DNA of 64,000 bases from Cryomorpha sp963836915 (GCA_963836915.1 CAWILH010000002.1:2108001-2172000); one strand, 5' to 3'; counted from the stretch's first letter, positions 54,371 to 63,140 are shown. Made by a program: numbers and translations. The notes: generated by a model from the letters alone, not told the origin.

Positions 54371-54735
54371 CTAATTATTTTCGTTTGATTCTACTGTTTT
54401 AATTGCTTTTCTCATGGACTCACCTTTGAGCTCTACTCTGTGCGAAGAGTTCACGATCCTGTCCAATATGGCTTCTGCAATGGTACCTTCTCCTATTATA
54501 TCGAACCAAGTTGATACCGGAAGCTGGGACGCTGTTATGGTTGATGTTTGTTGATATCTGTCATGTCTTATCTTTAAAGTGTTTCACGTGCAAAGCTGTC
54601 AAGTTCCTGTAAACCAACGTAATCTAGTATAAGTAACTGTACTCTATTGAGCTTTTTCATTTCTTTGAGATACGTACCATCTACCTTGGCTACTTTGAGC
54701 TTACCAAACAAGCGCGCTATACCGGTAAGGCACGC
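54371..54735 (-). pseudogene. istB: istB remnant (IS21 helper ATPase)
   Basis: The frame emerges from the istA tail at the shared GCGCGCTTGTTTGG and reads LFGKLKVAKVDGTYLKEMKK then LNRVQLLILDYVGLQELDSF. A frameshift at ACACTTTAAAG follows, then SQLPVSTWFDIIGEGTIAEA, ILDRIVNSSHRVELKGES and a TAG. The N-terminal Walker A half is missing, and the Walker B LLILDD is now LLILDY. Confidence 0.8.
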
Positions 54736-55860
54736 TGTAGTGGTTTTTTTCGGGCGAAAAGTACACGTACCCTATTTTCTGCACCTTCGCACGCCGGTAA
54801 TCCTTACATTCATAAGCCATTAATGGCAAGGGCTTAAAATGCGCTCTCTCCATAGATTGGAACAGCTCTTTGCGGCTGGCATTCTTTCGTTTGAAAAGTT
54901 GGTTGTTGTAACGTTCAAGGTGCTTTCTGATCTCTGCATTCAATTCTTTAAGGGAGAAAAAAGCCATGTTGCGCATGGGGTGGTAAATACGTTGATAGGC
55001 AAGGTTTACAGCGTTTTCTACCAACGCTTTATCTTGCGGGGCATAGCTGCGCGTGGGGTTTATCGCACAGTTATAGTGCATGGCAAAATCTTTGAACGAC
55101 CGGTTTATCTCTGGTTCGTACTTACTGCTGCGCGTTACTGCGGACTTTAAATTATCTGGGACAATGGCTTTTGGCACCCCGCCAAAAAAAGAAAGGGCAT
55201 GCGCGGTACACCCTATAAAATCTTCCCGCTTTTGGCTGTGGCATGCCTCTACATAGGTGTACTGGCTGCAAGGCAAAATAGCTACATAAACTTCTACCGG
55301 TAGTAGCTCTCCGGTTGTTCTATCAACTATGTGCAGCTTTTTTCCGGCAAAATCAACAAGCATCTCATGCCCTGCGATATGCTCCAGCTTCATAGAACCT
55401 TTTGTCTTGGCATACCTACGGTTATAATGCTCCATAAATTGGGTGTAACTATATGGTTCAGAATGGGTCTGCCCGTATTCTACATAGTGGTATAAAAAAG
55501 TGAAGCCTGGGTGGCCACGTGCTGTATTGACTTTTTCAAAGTAAAGCATCAATGCATTGAAGCGCTCATTGTCAATGGTGGTGTGCAGAGGAAAAAGAGC
55601 ATCCAGCCCGGCATTGTCCATTTCTTTGAGCACTGCCAGATCATGCTCACATGCTTTAAAGAGTGCCATATAGCGGTTTACGGTATTACGCCCTATACCT
55701 AGCGTACTGGCAGTTTTACGGTTACTGAAACCATCTGGTTTGCCCCCCTATAAATCGGACAAATTACGATAGGGTTAATAAATGAGTGGTACAAGGTACT
55801 AATTTTGTTGTGCCAGATGCAACCGATGGTGACCTTTATACCGATGGTTGAAGACGCAGG

Positions 55861-56929
55861 TCATATCTCTATGGCCTGCGTTTGTTTTTGTTGCCCTTCG
55901 GGCATGCCAGATGCTGCCCTCAAGCTCCCATTGCCCGATAGCTGATAATGTGGCACTTTCAGCCTGTGTTTGAGAGGTTTGTTCTTACGCGGTATTGACT
56001 CAATGAGTCCGTCTTTCCATAGATTCCAGAACATTACCGGGGATAGGTGATCGAGGCTTCCATGAAGTCTTATCGTGTTGTAAATGTCATAGAAACCGTG
56101 GAGATGAACCTCCAAATCAGTGATTGTGGAGAAGTCTTTTCTGCTAAGTGACTTCCCCAAAATAGCATGAAAGCTTTCGATGTGCCCGTTTTCTTCAGGT
56201 GTGTAGGGGTGCGTAAAGACTTGGTTAAGATGATTATCAGTCATGTACTTTTGTACCTCTTTGGCAACGAACCTGCTGTCATTGTCGTTGCGCACTTCGA
56301 TGGTGATTTCTTTGTTGGGCATTTGATGCGGTTGTAAATAGTTGAGGATAACTTGCTGCCAAGCAGAGATTACCTGATTCTTTTTGATCGAATAAGCCAC
56401 TTGCCAATGTAGAACTTTACGGGTGAAGCAATCGATGATAGTCAGTATGTAGGCATAGCGCTGGTGAGAGGCTACCCACTGGAACTTTATATCCATTTCG
56501 ATTACCATAAGTGGCCCAGTAGGATTAACCCTCCTGTACTTGGCATAGGGACGCGGCGCCTTCTTCCTGGCTTCATGAAGCAACTGCCACTGATCCATCA
56601 ATCGGTATACTTTCTTGCGGTTGATGATGTACCCGAGCAACATCAACGCTGCTGTCATTGCCTTGTAGCCATAATCCGTTTCTGGGTCAGATTTGATGTC
56701 GGCCATCTCATCTACAACTGCCTCATTGGATATTAAAACAATGCTTCCATCGTCTTGCAGCTGCGGGCAATGAGTCGATGGCTTTCTGCCCTTGGTACCC
56801 GGTTTGGGCTTGTAGTAGTAACTATGCTTACTTAAGCCTATAAGGGCAAGTACTGTGTCACGCTTAAGACCTTTGCCGATATGCTGCCGTGCTAAAGCAA
56901 CTTTCTCAGATGTGGATACTTTTTTTTTA
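55861..56929 (-). CDS. IS3 family transposase OrfB
   Basis: Integrase catalytic protein expressed as an OrfAB fusion. The frame opens at the A9 run (56938-56930) with VSTSEKVALARQHIGKGLKR, an HTH_21-type region, and continues to the DDE residues in VIEMDIKFQW, VRNDNDSRFVAKEV and YTPEENGHIESFHA. No good ATG lies near its head. The first ATG at 56706 would drop the HTH. Minus-strand CTAAAAAAAAAG is the probable -1 slip site. Confidence 0.9.
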
Positions 56930-57224
56930 GCAAGTCGTTTTTCAGCGCGTTCTCAAGTTTCTCTTGCGCGAGTAGCTCTTTGAGCATCCGGTTTTCTTTC
57001 TCAAGTGCTTTGACGGTCCTGAGCTTCTCTTTTACCGCACTGTGATCAAGGCCGTCCGCGCCCTGGTCATCATACTTGTTTTTCCAATAGTAAAACGTAG
57101 CTGGGTAGAGCGAATACTTCTCCAGTGTGGCCTTTACACTTGTTTCACGGGCTTCCTTCAGGATAGCCAGCTTTTCTTCTTTGGTGAACTTCTTGGTTCC
57201 TTTTTCAGTCGTTTTCACGTCCAT
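56892..57224 (-). CDS. IS3 family transposase OrfA
   Basis: 110 residues from ATG 57224 (MDVKTTEKGTKKFTKEEKLA). It has an HTH of the Tnp_1/IS3 type (ETSVKATLEKYSLYPATFYY) and a leucine-zipper coiled coil (VKALEKENRMLKELLAQEKL). At its end the frame crosses the A9 run into YPHLRKLL and a TAG, overlapping OrfB in the -1 frame. Confidence 0.88.
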   Translation of the reverse strand: MDVKTTEKGTKKFTKEEKLAILKEARETSVKATLEKYSLYPATFYYWKNKYDDQGADGLDHSAVKEKLRTVKALEKENRMLKELLAQEKLENALKNDLLKKKYPHLRKLL

Positions 57225-57384
57225 AATTACGAATTTCTTTCCGTAATCGTGTCCGACCATTTAGGGGTGCTCAACACCATCTAAATGAAGGTTGATTATT
57301 TGTTTTAAATCCATCGGATCAAGTTTATGTGCCATCTCGAATTTTTAGTCGCGAGATAACTGTTTATACCTTGATCTTCTAAAG

Positions 57385-57520
57385 TGGCACTGATTGAACC
57401 GAAATACTGGCACCATTTGAACCGGAATGAAAATTAATTTCAGATAGGTTTACTGGCACTGTTTGAGCCGGAATCACTGGCACCCATAGACCGGAATCGG
57501 TGGCACCAATTGAACCGAGT
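57385..57520. repeat. Right terminal repeats of the IS21 element
   Basis: Five direct copies: TGGCACTGATTGAACCGAAA (57385), TGGCACCATTTGAACCGGAA (57408), TGGCACTGTTTGAGCCGGAA (57454), TGGCACCCATAGACCGGAAT (57478) and TGGCACCAATTGAACCGAGT (57501). Confidence 0.8.
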
Positions 57521-57859
57521 TATCCAAGAGTATATAGTAATGAGAGTAGTAAATTGAATTTTGCATGGGAGCCGAATACAGATAGTGTTCTTTTAGCTCG
57601 ACAAAGTGCAGCTGAAAGAGTTAAAATTGCTGATGCGGTGGTAGTGATTGGCTACTCCTTTCCTAATTTTAATAGAGAAGTAGATCGTCAAATATTCGAA
57701 GGTTTTGATACCGATAAGGATAAGATATATATTCAGGATCCTTATCCTGATGAGATCATTGAAAAATTGGATGGAGTGAAACAAGGTTTAAAGAAGGCTG
57801 CTACTCCAGTTCGGTCAGGAGGGTCATTTACCATTCCAAATGAATTTTGGGAAAAGTAA
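57521..57859 (+). pseudogene. C-terminal stub of a probable SIR2-like protein
   Basis: 112 codons immediately after the IS21 edge with no start of their own. Core sequence RVKIADAVVVIGYSFPNFNR then EVDRQIFEGF, followed by DKIYIQDPYPDEIIEKL and a TAA. The xVVIGYSFPxxNRExD pattern is what I associate with the C-terminal part of SIR2-like NAD-hydrolase proteins found in bacterial defence genes. The N-terminal nucleotide-binding half is absent and presumably was lost with the IS21 insertion. Confidence 0.5.
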
Positions 57860-57885
57860 ATTTTTGCGATTTATAAACATTTAGA

Positions 57886-57933
57886 CTTCTATACTATTTT
57901 TCACTCGAGTGTTTTTCACACAGAGTATAGAAG
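57886..57933. terminator. Inverted repeat between converging genes
   Basis: CTTCTATACT (57886-57895) pairs with AGTATAGAAG (57924-57933); the loop contains the palindrome CACTCGAGTG. It could be a terminator for both flanking genes or a relic of a mobile-element end. Confidence 0.4.
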
Positions 57934-57940
57934 ATGTAGC

Positions 57941-58411
57941 TTATCTTTTATTCAACAAAAAGCTATACGAAACACCACGAGGTTGATCTGTTAAAGCTAC
58001 TTCAAGTTTGAATATGTTGTTTTGGTATGTGGTGCTGGAGATGTAATCACCGTATTCGGTATCCAGCAACGTGAAATCATGAGACGGTAGTTGAGACATT
58101 AATTCTTTGTAAACAGAAAGGTTTAAGGTAGCAAAAAAAACCCTTGAAGGGGTATCTGGTAATTTAAATAATCTGACCACATCATTGTAATTATTTACTC
58201 CATATGTCCACATAATAATATTGTAACTTCCCTCTTCTTCATTCCCAGCCGTAACCCCGTCGAAATCCCAGCCAGTTGCCGTCAAATCGATATTGGTTTT
58301 TTGCCAATCCCTTTCAAAGTAGAAATCAATCATTTCAGAAATTGAAATCTCTTGAGCAATTACGAGGCTTGGAAAAGATAGCATGAGGAGAATAGCGAGG
58401 GTATGTTTCAT
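57941..58411 (-). CDS. Hypothetical secreted protein
   Basis: 156 residues: signal peptide MKHTLAILLMLSFPSLVIAQ, then a soluble body (ISISEMIDFYFERDWQKTNI, TYGVNNYNDVVRLFKLPDTP) ending FLLNKR. No family recognised. The gene is intact and AT-rich, and lies between the SIR2-like stub and the left direct repeat. Confidence 0.6.
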   Translation of the reverse strand: MKHTLAILLMLSFPSLVIAQEISISEMIDFYFERDWQKTNIDLTATGWDFDGVTAGNEEEGSYNIIMWTYGVNNYNDVVRLFKLPDTPSRVFFATLNLSVYKELMSQLPSHDFTLLDTEYGDYISSTTYQNNIFKLEVALTDQPRGVSYSFLLNKR

Positions 58412-58497
58412 CTTGTATTGATTAAAATAATTGCGCGGTCAGGATTATGGAGATCAAATATAGTTGAAAAACGCATACAGATAATAGTTGAATAGAC

Positions 58498-58685
58498 TGA
58501 AATCTTTTTGGGAACTGCCCGGCTTTTTTTATGACGAAGAAATTTCCATTTCGCTTCACAAAAACCGAAATCGGTTCCGAGAAATTGATAATGATAAAAT
58601 GATTTTGTCAACGGTTGGGATTGGTCAAGACTTTGTGATTAATGATACGAGTGGGAGAGTGGAAGAATGGGCGAGGGGATTCTGA
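58498..58685 (+). pseudogene. C-terminal fragment of unrecognised gene X, copy 1
   Basis: Reads LKSFWELPGFFYDEEISISL, RNRFREIDNDKM, TVGIGQDFVINDTSGRVEEW ARGF and a TGA. An ATG-started version (MNRLKSF) begins at 58488, but no promoter or complete domain is evident. A homologous tail occurs at 62758-62976. The family is not recognised. Confidence 0.55.
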
Positions 58686-58768
58686 CGACCACAAAATTGC
58701 ATGATTGAATCCTAACTTAAGAATTAAGCACAATTTTACTTACTTCTTCCCAGCTCTTTGCATCAATT
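58498..58768. repeat. Left direct repeat flanking the ATPase-protease cassette
   Basis: About 270 bases diverged but clearly alignable to 62758-63036, in the same orientation. Shared blocks include GTTGGGATTGGTCAAGA, GAGTGGAAGAATGGGCG and TAATCACAATTTTAC-like bases. It contains the 3' ends of two converging genes: a plus-strand tail (see 58498-58685) and a minus-strand tail IDAKSWEEVSKIVLNS ending at 58717. Confidence 0.75.
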
Positions 58769-58811
58769 CCAAACAAAAAATACAACGTAAATACGTTACG
58801 TCGGTCTATTG

Positions 58812-58819
58812 TACATTTG
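58812..58819 (+). promoter_or_regulatory. Candidate -7 box of the ATPase-protease cassette
   Basis: TACATTTG, fitting TAnnTTTG, 36 bases before the ATPase ATG. A second such box, TATGTTTG, lies at 58844-58851, just before the ATG. No convincing -33 TTTG is at the usual distance from either. Confidence 0.4.
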
Positions 58820-58855
58820 TCTCTGTCAAATCACAAAAATGTTTATGTTTGGTAA

Positions 58856-59830
58856 ATGGCTGCGCAAGATCAAATAAAAAGTTTAATTAAATCTTTTGGT
58901 GAAGGAGATGATGATAGATTTTTCTCTTCTGCCCTTCAAATTGCTGCTTCTGAAGCGAGGAAGGGGCATACCAATGTGGCTCAAGAATTGAAGCTTTTTA
59001 TTGAGAATGCACGAAAATCCCGAAGTGCAACCAATATTGAAACAGGAAGAACCATATCCATAATTCAACCAAAAAAGGAGTTAAGAGGCCTACTTCAGGC
59101 CTTCAATCCTAAAATTAAGCTGAAGGATATGGTGCTACGAGATGATGTTTCAAAATCTTTGTACAAACTAATTAAGGAGCAGCAAAACTGGCAACTTCTA
59201 CAACAGTATAATTTAAAACCTAGACGAAAGATTTTGCTGACCGGGCCTCCCGGAACAGGAAAAACGATGACTGCACAGGCCATTGCCGGAGAATTGAGAT
59301 TACCTGTTTTCATTGTGCGACTAGATGGTCTTATTTCGAAATACCTCGGTGAGTCAATAGCTAAGCTTCAAGCTATATTCGACGCAATGGTCGAAAATCG
59401 CGGCGTTTATTTATTTGATGAATTCGATTCAATCGGAAGTCACCGGAATCAGGGTCAAGATGTTGGCGAGATAAAAAGAGTGTTGAATAGCTTTTTGATT
59501 AATATTGAGAATGATGAAAGTAATGGCGTTATTATCGCTGCGACTAATATTCCTGAATCATTAGATCAAGCATTATTTCGAAGGTTTGACGATGTTATTT
59601 CCTACCCCTTACCGGATGAGAAAGAAATTTTGATTGCGATTAAAAAGAACCTGAAGGTTTTTAAATTTTCTGATAAGAAGGATATGAATGAAGTTTCTAA
59701 ATTGGCCGTGGGTCTTAATTACAGTGATCTGTCAAAGGCCTGCGACGATACAGTTAAAGAAATGCTAATACAAGGTGAAAGCACCTTAAAGATAGATGAT
59801 TTGATTGCGGCCATACAGAGTAAAAAATAA
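58856..59830 (+). CDS. ietA: AAA+ ATPase of an IetAS-type defence pair
   Basis: 324 residues. A short helical N-terminal region (about 1-70) precedes a single AAA+ module: Walker A GPPGTGKT 130-137, Walker B VYLFDEFD 184-191, sensor-1 Asn in AATN 228-231, and arginine-finger region FRRFDD 241-246. It resembles the IetA partner of subtilisin-like proteases, known from plasmid incompatibility/exclusion in Agrobacterium and from phage-defence screens. It presumably controls access to, or activation of, the protease encoded two bases downstream. All catalytic residues are present. Confidence 0.85.
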   Translation: MAAQDQIKSLIKSFGEGDDDRFFSSALQIAASEARKGHTNVAQELKLFIENARKSRSATNIETGRTISIIQPKKELRGLLQAFNPKIKLKDMVLRDDVSKSLYKLIKEQQNWQLLQQYNLKPRRKILLTGPPGTGKTMTAQAIAGELRLPVFIVRLDGLISKYLGESIAKLQAIFDAMVENRGVYLFDEFDSIGSHRNQGQDVGEIKRVLNSFLINIENDESNGVIIAATNIPESLDQALFRRFDDVISYPLPDEKEILIAIKKNLKVFKFSDKKDMNEVSKLAVGLNYSDLSKACDDTVKEMLIQGESTLKIDDLIAAIQSKK

Positions 59831-59832
59831 GC

Positions 59833-62346
59833 ATGGCTGATTCTCCGAACCATAAGCATCTTACAGGATTAAGTCGTTTTTCTACATCTGAAGATTATGT
59901 TTATCCAAAAAAGGTTGGCGGAGGTGGGATATCTCTGAATAGTTCTAAAGCAAGAGCAGGACATGCAGCTCGTATGAAGCGTGAATTTGAGGCTATTCGC
60001 CAGCGTTTTGATTTGCCTGAAAGCGTTGCGATCGATGAGGGATTAGCGCAGGACAATGTTGTTTATGTGCTTTTTTATTCTGATTGGGGCTTTAAGTTTG
60101 ATTTTGATCAATTCGATGATGGGAGTGCCAAACCCAAATATAGGTTAGTCAGTATATCCATTGAGAAAAACTCACAAGATGAAAACGTAATACGTTACAA
60201 AGTGCTGGTCATGCTCAATGAACGCGGCGTTTCTACATTTTTAAACAAGATAGAAGCGTTTTCTAATCCGGATAAGGATTCGCAAAAGACGGATCAGCCC
60301 AAAAATGCGAAGCTTCTATTTAATATCCAAGATATAAAGCTTGCTACTTTAGAGGCTTTCTGGACTGACGGACAATTCCATCAGTTTCCTGAAACGAATG
60401 ATCAGATATGGTGGGAGGTGTGGTTTCGGAAGTCCGATTTTTTAGATAAGCGAGATGCGATATTTGGGCGCTTGGCTCAAGTAGGTGCATTAGTAGGTCA
60501 AACAGAATTGCAATTTGTGGAACATGCCGTGCGCCTTGTAAAAGCCACGAAACAACAATTAATTGATAGTCTTCTGCTTTCCGATTGTCTGGCAGAGCTG
60601 CGTAAACCCCAAGAGATTAATGATTTTATTACGGCCGATAGTATAAGCTTTGACACAGAGAAAGAGTATGCACAAGATGTGCTAAAGCGAACAAAAATAA
60701 CAATTGATGAATCGTCTGTATTCGTATGTCTGTTAGATTCCGGTGTGACGAATCAGCATGAATTATTGAAAGAAATAGTGAAGGATACCCATCTTTACTC
60801 ATGGAAGACTGCATGGGGGGTTGCTGACACCCAATCCGGAATTGGCCATGGTACGGGCATGGCTGGTTTGGTGCTTTATGGAGATTTAACTGATCTCTTG
60901 GGTAGTACTGAAACCTATGAAATTTTCCATGGTGTAGAGTCGTTTAAAATAATACACCCCAGTTCCGCTACTAATTCTGAATTATTTGGGGTGGTGTACA
61001 GAGATGGTTGCAATACGCCTTTCATAGACAGGCCAAAGAATAAGCGCATTTATTGCATATCTGTTACAAATTCGGGAATAATAGATAACGGACGTCCCTC
61101 ATCAAGTTCGGCTGCTATCGATGATATTGCATTTGGTAATTTTCATGAAAGCGCAGACAAACAATTGATAATAGTAAGTAGCGGTAATATTGCCATAAAG
61201 ATGCAAAGTGAATATCCTACTTTAAACTTCAAAGAAACAATACAGGATCCCGGTCAGGCATACAATGCAATAACTGTGGGAGGATTTACCTTGAAGGATA
61301 AAACGAAAGCTGGAACTCAGGATGTATTGGCTAAGCGAGGTGCGATGGCTCCCTGTAATTCTACTTCATCAATATGGGACAAACAATGGGCAAATAAACC
61401 TGATATTGTTTTAGAGGCCGGAAATTATTTAACGGATGGTGTTCACCTCACAAACCATCCCGAATTAGACCTACTATCTTTGAACAAAGATTTTAGAAAT
61501 AATTTGTTCACCGCATTTAACGGAACGAGTGCCGCAGCAGCATTGGCGGCAAAGATGGCGGCTGATTTGATGACTGAATATCCGAATTTTTGGCCAGAAA
61601 CAATTAGGGGGCTCATTATTCACACGTCAGAATGGACTGAGGCGATGAAAGAGGATTTGGACATAAGCAGAGAAGAAAATCGGGAAAAATTGATAAGTTC
61701 CGTGGGTTACGGGGTTCCAAATCTGTCCAAAGCGTTACAAAGTGCGGACAATGCGCTTACCATAATTGGCGAAAATGAAATTCGTCCGTATCGGCTTGAT
61801 GGCAGTACGGTCAAATACAATGAATTTCATTTGTACGAAATACCTTGGCCGGAAGAAGTGCTTCGTGATATTGTTGCAGAGCATAACGTGCGTATAACAA
61901 TTACGTTGTCCTATTTTATAGAACCAAATCCAGGTTCAAAACAATACTCGAAAAGCTTTTCATATCATTCTCATAATCTGGATTTTAAACTAATCAAGCC
62001 TACAGAAGATTTAGCGCATTTTAAACGACGCATATCTGCGGCAGCAGATGAGAACGATGACACCGAAACGTTTGATGGAACTTCTGAGCCATGGTCTATT
62101 AAAGAGAGAATTAGAAGTAAAGGATCTGTGAAAAAAGATTTCTTAGATACAAATGGAGCTGATCTTTCGACTAGAAAATACCTTGCGGTTTATCCCAAAA
62201 GTGGTTGGTACAAATCAAGAAAGAAGCTTGAAAAATACCATGACCCTGTTAGGTATAGCCTTATCGTCACAATCGAAACTGAAGATACCGAAATTGATAT
62301 TTTTACCCCCGTTGCTAATTTAATTGCTGCTAAGGTTGAATTGTAG
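59833..62346 (+). CDS. ietS: S8 (subtilisin-like) serine protease of an IetAS-type defence pair
   Basis: 837 residues, no signal peptide, so cytoplasmic. A ~290-residue N-terminal domain of unknown fold precedes the subtilase core. Asp302 is in LLDSGV, His339 in GIGHGTGMAG and Ser566 in FNGTSAAAALAA, with the oxyanion Asn452 in VSSGN. A C-terminal domain (about 640-837) contains beta-rich segments (VRITITLSYFIEPNPGSKQY). The triad is complete. It begins two bases after the ATPase stop, indicating one transcript and matched expression. The protease target is unknown. Confidence 0.88.
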   Translation: MADSPNHKHLTGLSRFSTSEDYVYPKKVGGGGISLNSSKARAGHAARMKREFEAIRQRFDLPESVAIDEGLAQDNVVYVLFYSDWGFKFDFDQFDDGSAKPKYRLVSISIEKNSQDENVIRYKVLVMLNERGVSTFLNKIEAFSNPDKDSQKTDQPKNAKLLFNIQDIKLATLEAFWTDGQFHQFPETNDQIWWEVWFRKSDFLDKRDAIFGRLAQVGALVGQTELQFVEHAVRLVKATKQQLIDSLLLSDCLAELRKPQEINDFITADSISFDTEKEYAQDVLKRTKITIDESSVFVCLLDSGVTNQHELLKEIVKDTHLYSWKTAWGVADTQSGIGHGTGMAGLVLYGDLTDLLGSTETYEIFHGVESFKIIHPSSATNSELFGVVYRDGCNTPFIDRPKNKRIYCISVTNSGIIDNGRPSSSSAAIDDIAFGNFHESADKQLIIVSSGNIAIKMQSEYPTLNFKETIQDPGQAYNAITVGGFTLKDKTKAGTQDVLAKRGAMAPCNSTSSIWDKQWANKPDIVLEAGNYLTDGVHLTNHPELDLLSLNKDFRNNLFTAFNGTSAAAALAAKMAADLMTEYPNFWPETIRGLIIHTSEWTEAMKEDLDISREENREKLISSVGYGVPNLSKALQSADNALTIIGENEIRPYRLDGSTVKYNEFHLYEIPWPEEVLRDIVAEHNVRITITLSYFIEPNPGSKQYSKSFSYHSHNLDFKLIKPTEDLAHFKRRISAAADENDDTETFDGTSEPWSIKERIRSKGSVKKDFLDTNGADLSTRKYLAVYPKSGWYKSRKKLEKYHDPVRYSLIVTIETEDTEIDIFTPVANLIAAKVEL

Positions 62347-62397
62347 GATGGTTTAACAAACAAGATGTCCTGCAAAAGTACTTGCGCCAATGTGGTT

Positions 62398-62502
62398 TTA
62401 AAACCTATCTGACGTGTTCAATATCTTAACGTTTCTCTTGAAATAGTAAATTGCTCGCTCGAACTGGCCAAAAGCTTTTTTAGTCCAAATTACTTCAGCC
62501 AT
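62398..62502 (-). pseudogene. Truncated RelE/ParE-type toxin, copy 1
   Basis: 34 codons from ATG 62502: MAEVIWTKKAFGQFERAIYY, then FKRNVKILNTSDRF and a TAA. The first ~22 residues are a normal ParE-type N-terminus; the rest of the ~95-residue toxin is missing. The start overlaps the antitoxin's end in another frame. Confidence 0.65.
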
Positions 62503-62681
62503 TTTGCAGAAGCTTCCTGAACCTGATTTTGGGTTAAAACGTCGCCATCTTTTTCCTGTTGTTCAGATTCGTCAATATCGGCGAGAAGTGAAAGGTGTTC
62601 ATACACATCTTCGATAGTTGAATCGGGTGTGAGACTTTCTACAATTTTAATCAAATGCTTTTTTAAAGTTGATGCTTTCAT
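62490..62681 (-). CDS. Antitoxin-like small protein, copy 1
   Basis: 63 residues: MKASTLKKHLIKIVESLTPD, STIEDVYEHLSLLADIDESE and a tail QNQVQEASAKWLK. Layout (IEDVYEHLxLLxDIxxSE and a C-terminal KWLK that overlaps a toxin ATG) matches Bacteroidota antitoxins paired with ParE-type toxins. Its C-terminal 57 bases recur almost unchanged at the window end (63944-64000). Confidence 0.65.
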   Translation of the reverse strand: MKASTLKKHLIKIVESLTPDSTIEDVYEHLSLLADIDESEQQEKDGDVLTQNQVQEASAKWLK

Positions 62682-62757
62682 AACGTGAAGATACTAAGAT
62701 AAATTCAAGGGTTACCCAGTATTTTACAATTGATACGTATTGGATTATCAGGCAGGT

Positions 62758-62976
62758 CATGGAAATTGCTGTGGAAACTTCCCAACTTCTTTTATGATGA
62801 GAAGTCCAATTTCTATCTCACGACACAAAGAACGAAACCGATTTCGGGAAACCTTCAACGATAGGATGCTTAATACAACAGTTGGGATTGGTCAAGATTT
62901 TGTTGTTGATGATCCGAAGGGTAGAGTGGAAGAATGGGCGCGGGGGATAGTGACTTCTGCTATTATGTATGAGTAA
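62758..62976 (+). pseudogene. C-terminal fragment of unrecognised gene X, copy 2
   Basis: It reads WKLLWKLPNFFYDEKSNFYL in one frame, then, after a frameshift, ISISRHKERNRFRETFNDRM and TVGIGQDFVVDDPKGRVEEW with ARGIVTSAIMYE and a TAA. It is homologous to the fragment at 58498-58685 but carries a longer and probably more native C-terminus. Confidence 0.55.
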
Positions 62977-63036
62977 ATCCTAACCTACGAATTAATCACA
63001 ATTTTACGTGCAGCTTCCCAGCTTTTCGCATCAATA
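62758..63036. repeat. Right direct repeat flanking the ATPase-protease cassette
   Basis: Second copy of the 58498-58768 repeat, same orientation. It again holds the plus-strand tail (gene X) converging on a minus-strand tail, IDAKSWEAARKIVINS with stop at 62985. Confidence 0.75.
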
Positions 63037-63047
63037 TTTTTTTTTCG

Positions 63048-63140
63048 CTACACCGCTTTGATCATTTCATCAAATTCTGCAAGTCGCTCGCGGTTTTCAT
63101 CTGTAAAATAGGGATATGCCGTTGTTCCAGATAGCTTTTT
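63048..63140 (-). pseudogene. C-terminal fragment of an unrecognised gene
   Basis: Minus frame IKKLSGTTAYPYFTDENRER then LAEFDEMIKAV and a TAG, open for about 31 codons and without a start. Looks like a protein tail by composition. No family recognised. Confidence 0.3.

Larger units (their letters stand above)
55737..57275 (-). mobile_element. IS3-family element nested in istA
   Basis: 1539 bases with imperfect inverted ends (GGTTTGCCCCCCTATAAAT; opposite strand GTTGAGCACCCCTAAATGG), both followed by TCGGACA-like bases. It is flanked by a 7-base direct repeat ACCATCT at 55730-55736 and 57276-57282. It encodes OrfA and OrfB. The clean target duplication marks it as younger than the decay of its IS21 host. 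Confidence 0.85.
54701..57335 (-). pseudogene. istA: istA (IS21 transposase), interrupted and truncated
   Basis: The N-terminus (MAHKLDPMDLKQIINLHLDG) starts at 57335. The reading is broken at 57282 by the IS3 element and resumes at about 55736 with FSNRKTASTLGIGRNTVNRY. The long 3' part has the DDE core (EMLVDFAGKKLHIVDR; IVPDNLKSAV; NPTRSYAPQDKALVENAVNL) and ends early at VPYRYSALVW, where it is fused to istB. Removing the IS3 and one target repeat restores a continuous LHLDGFSNRKTAS. Confidence 0.85.
54301..57520 (-). mobile_element. Decayed IS21-family element
   Basis: Contains istA (interrupted by an IS3 element and cut at its 3' end) and a headless, frameshifted istB. The right end carries five TGGCAC(C/T)...GAACCGGAA-type repeats at 57385, 57408, 57454, 57478 and 57501. 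The left end carries two inverted copies, at about 54301-54325 and 54326-54348. It splits or replaced flanking genes: a SIR2-like stub begins right at its right edge. Confidence 0.75.

Noticed and set aside
57500..57859. SIR2-like stub as a complete 119-residue gene
   Set aside because: The apparent ATG lies inside the IS21 terminal repeat and the protein lacks its N-terminal half.
58705..58890. 61-codon plus-strand frame upstream of the ATPase gene
   Set aside because: Runs through the minus-strand tail and promoter region, and no protein-like features are seen.
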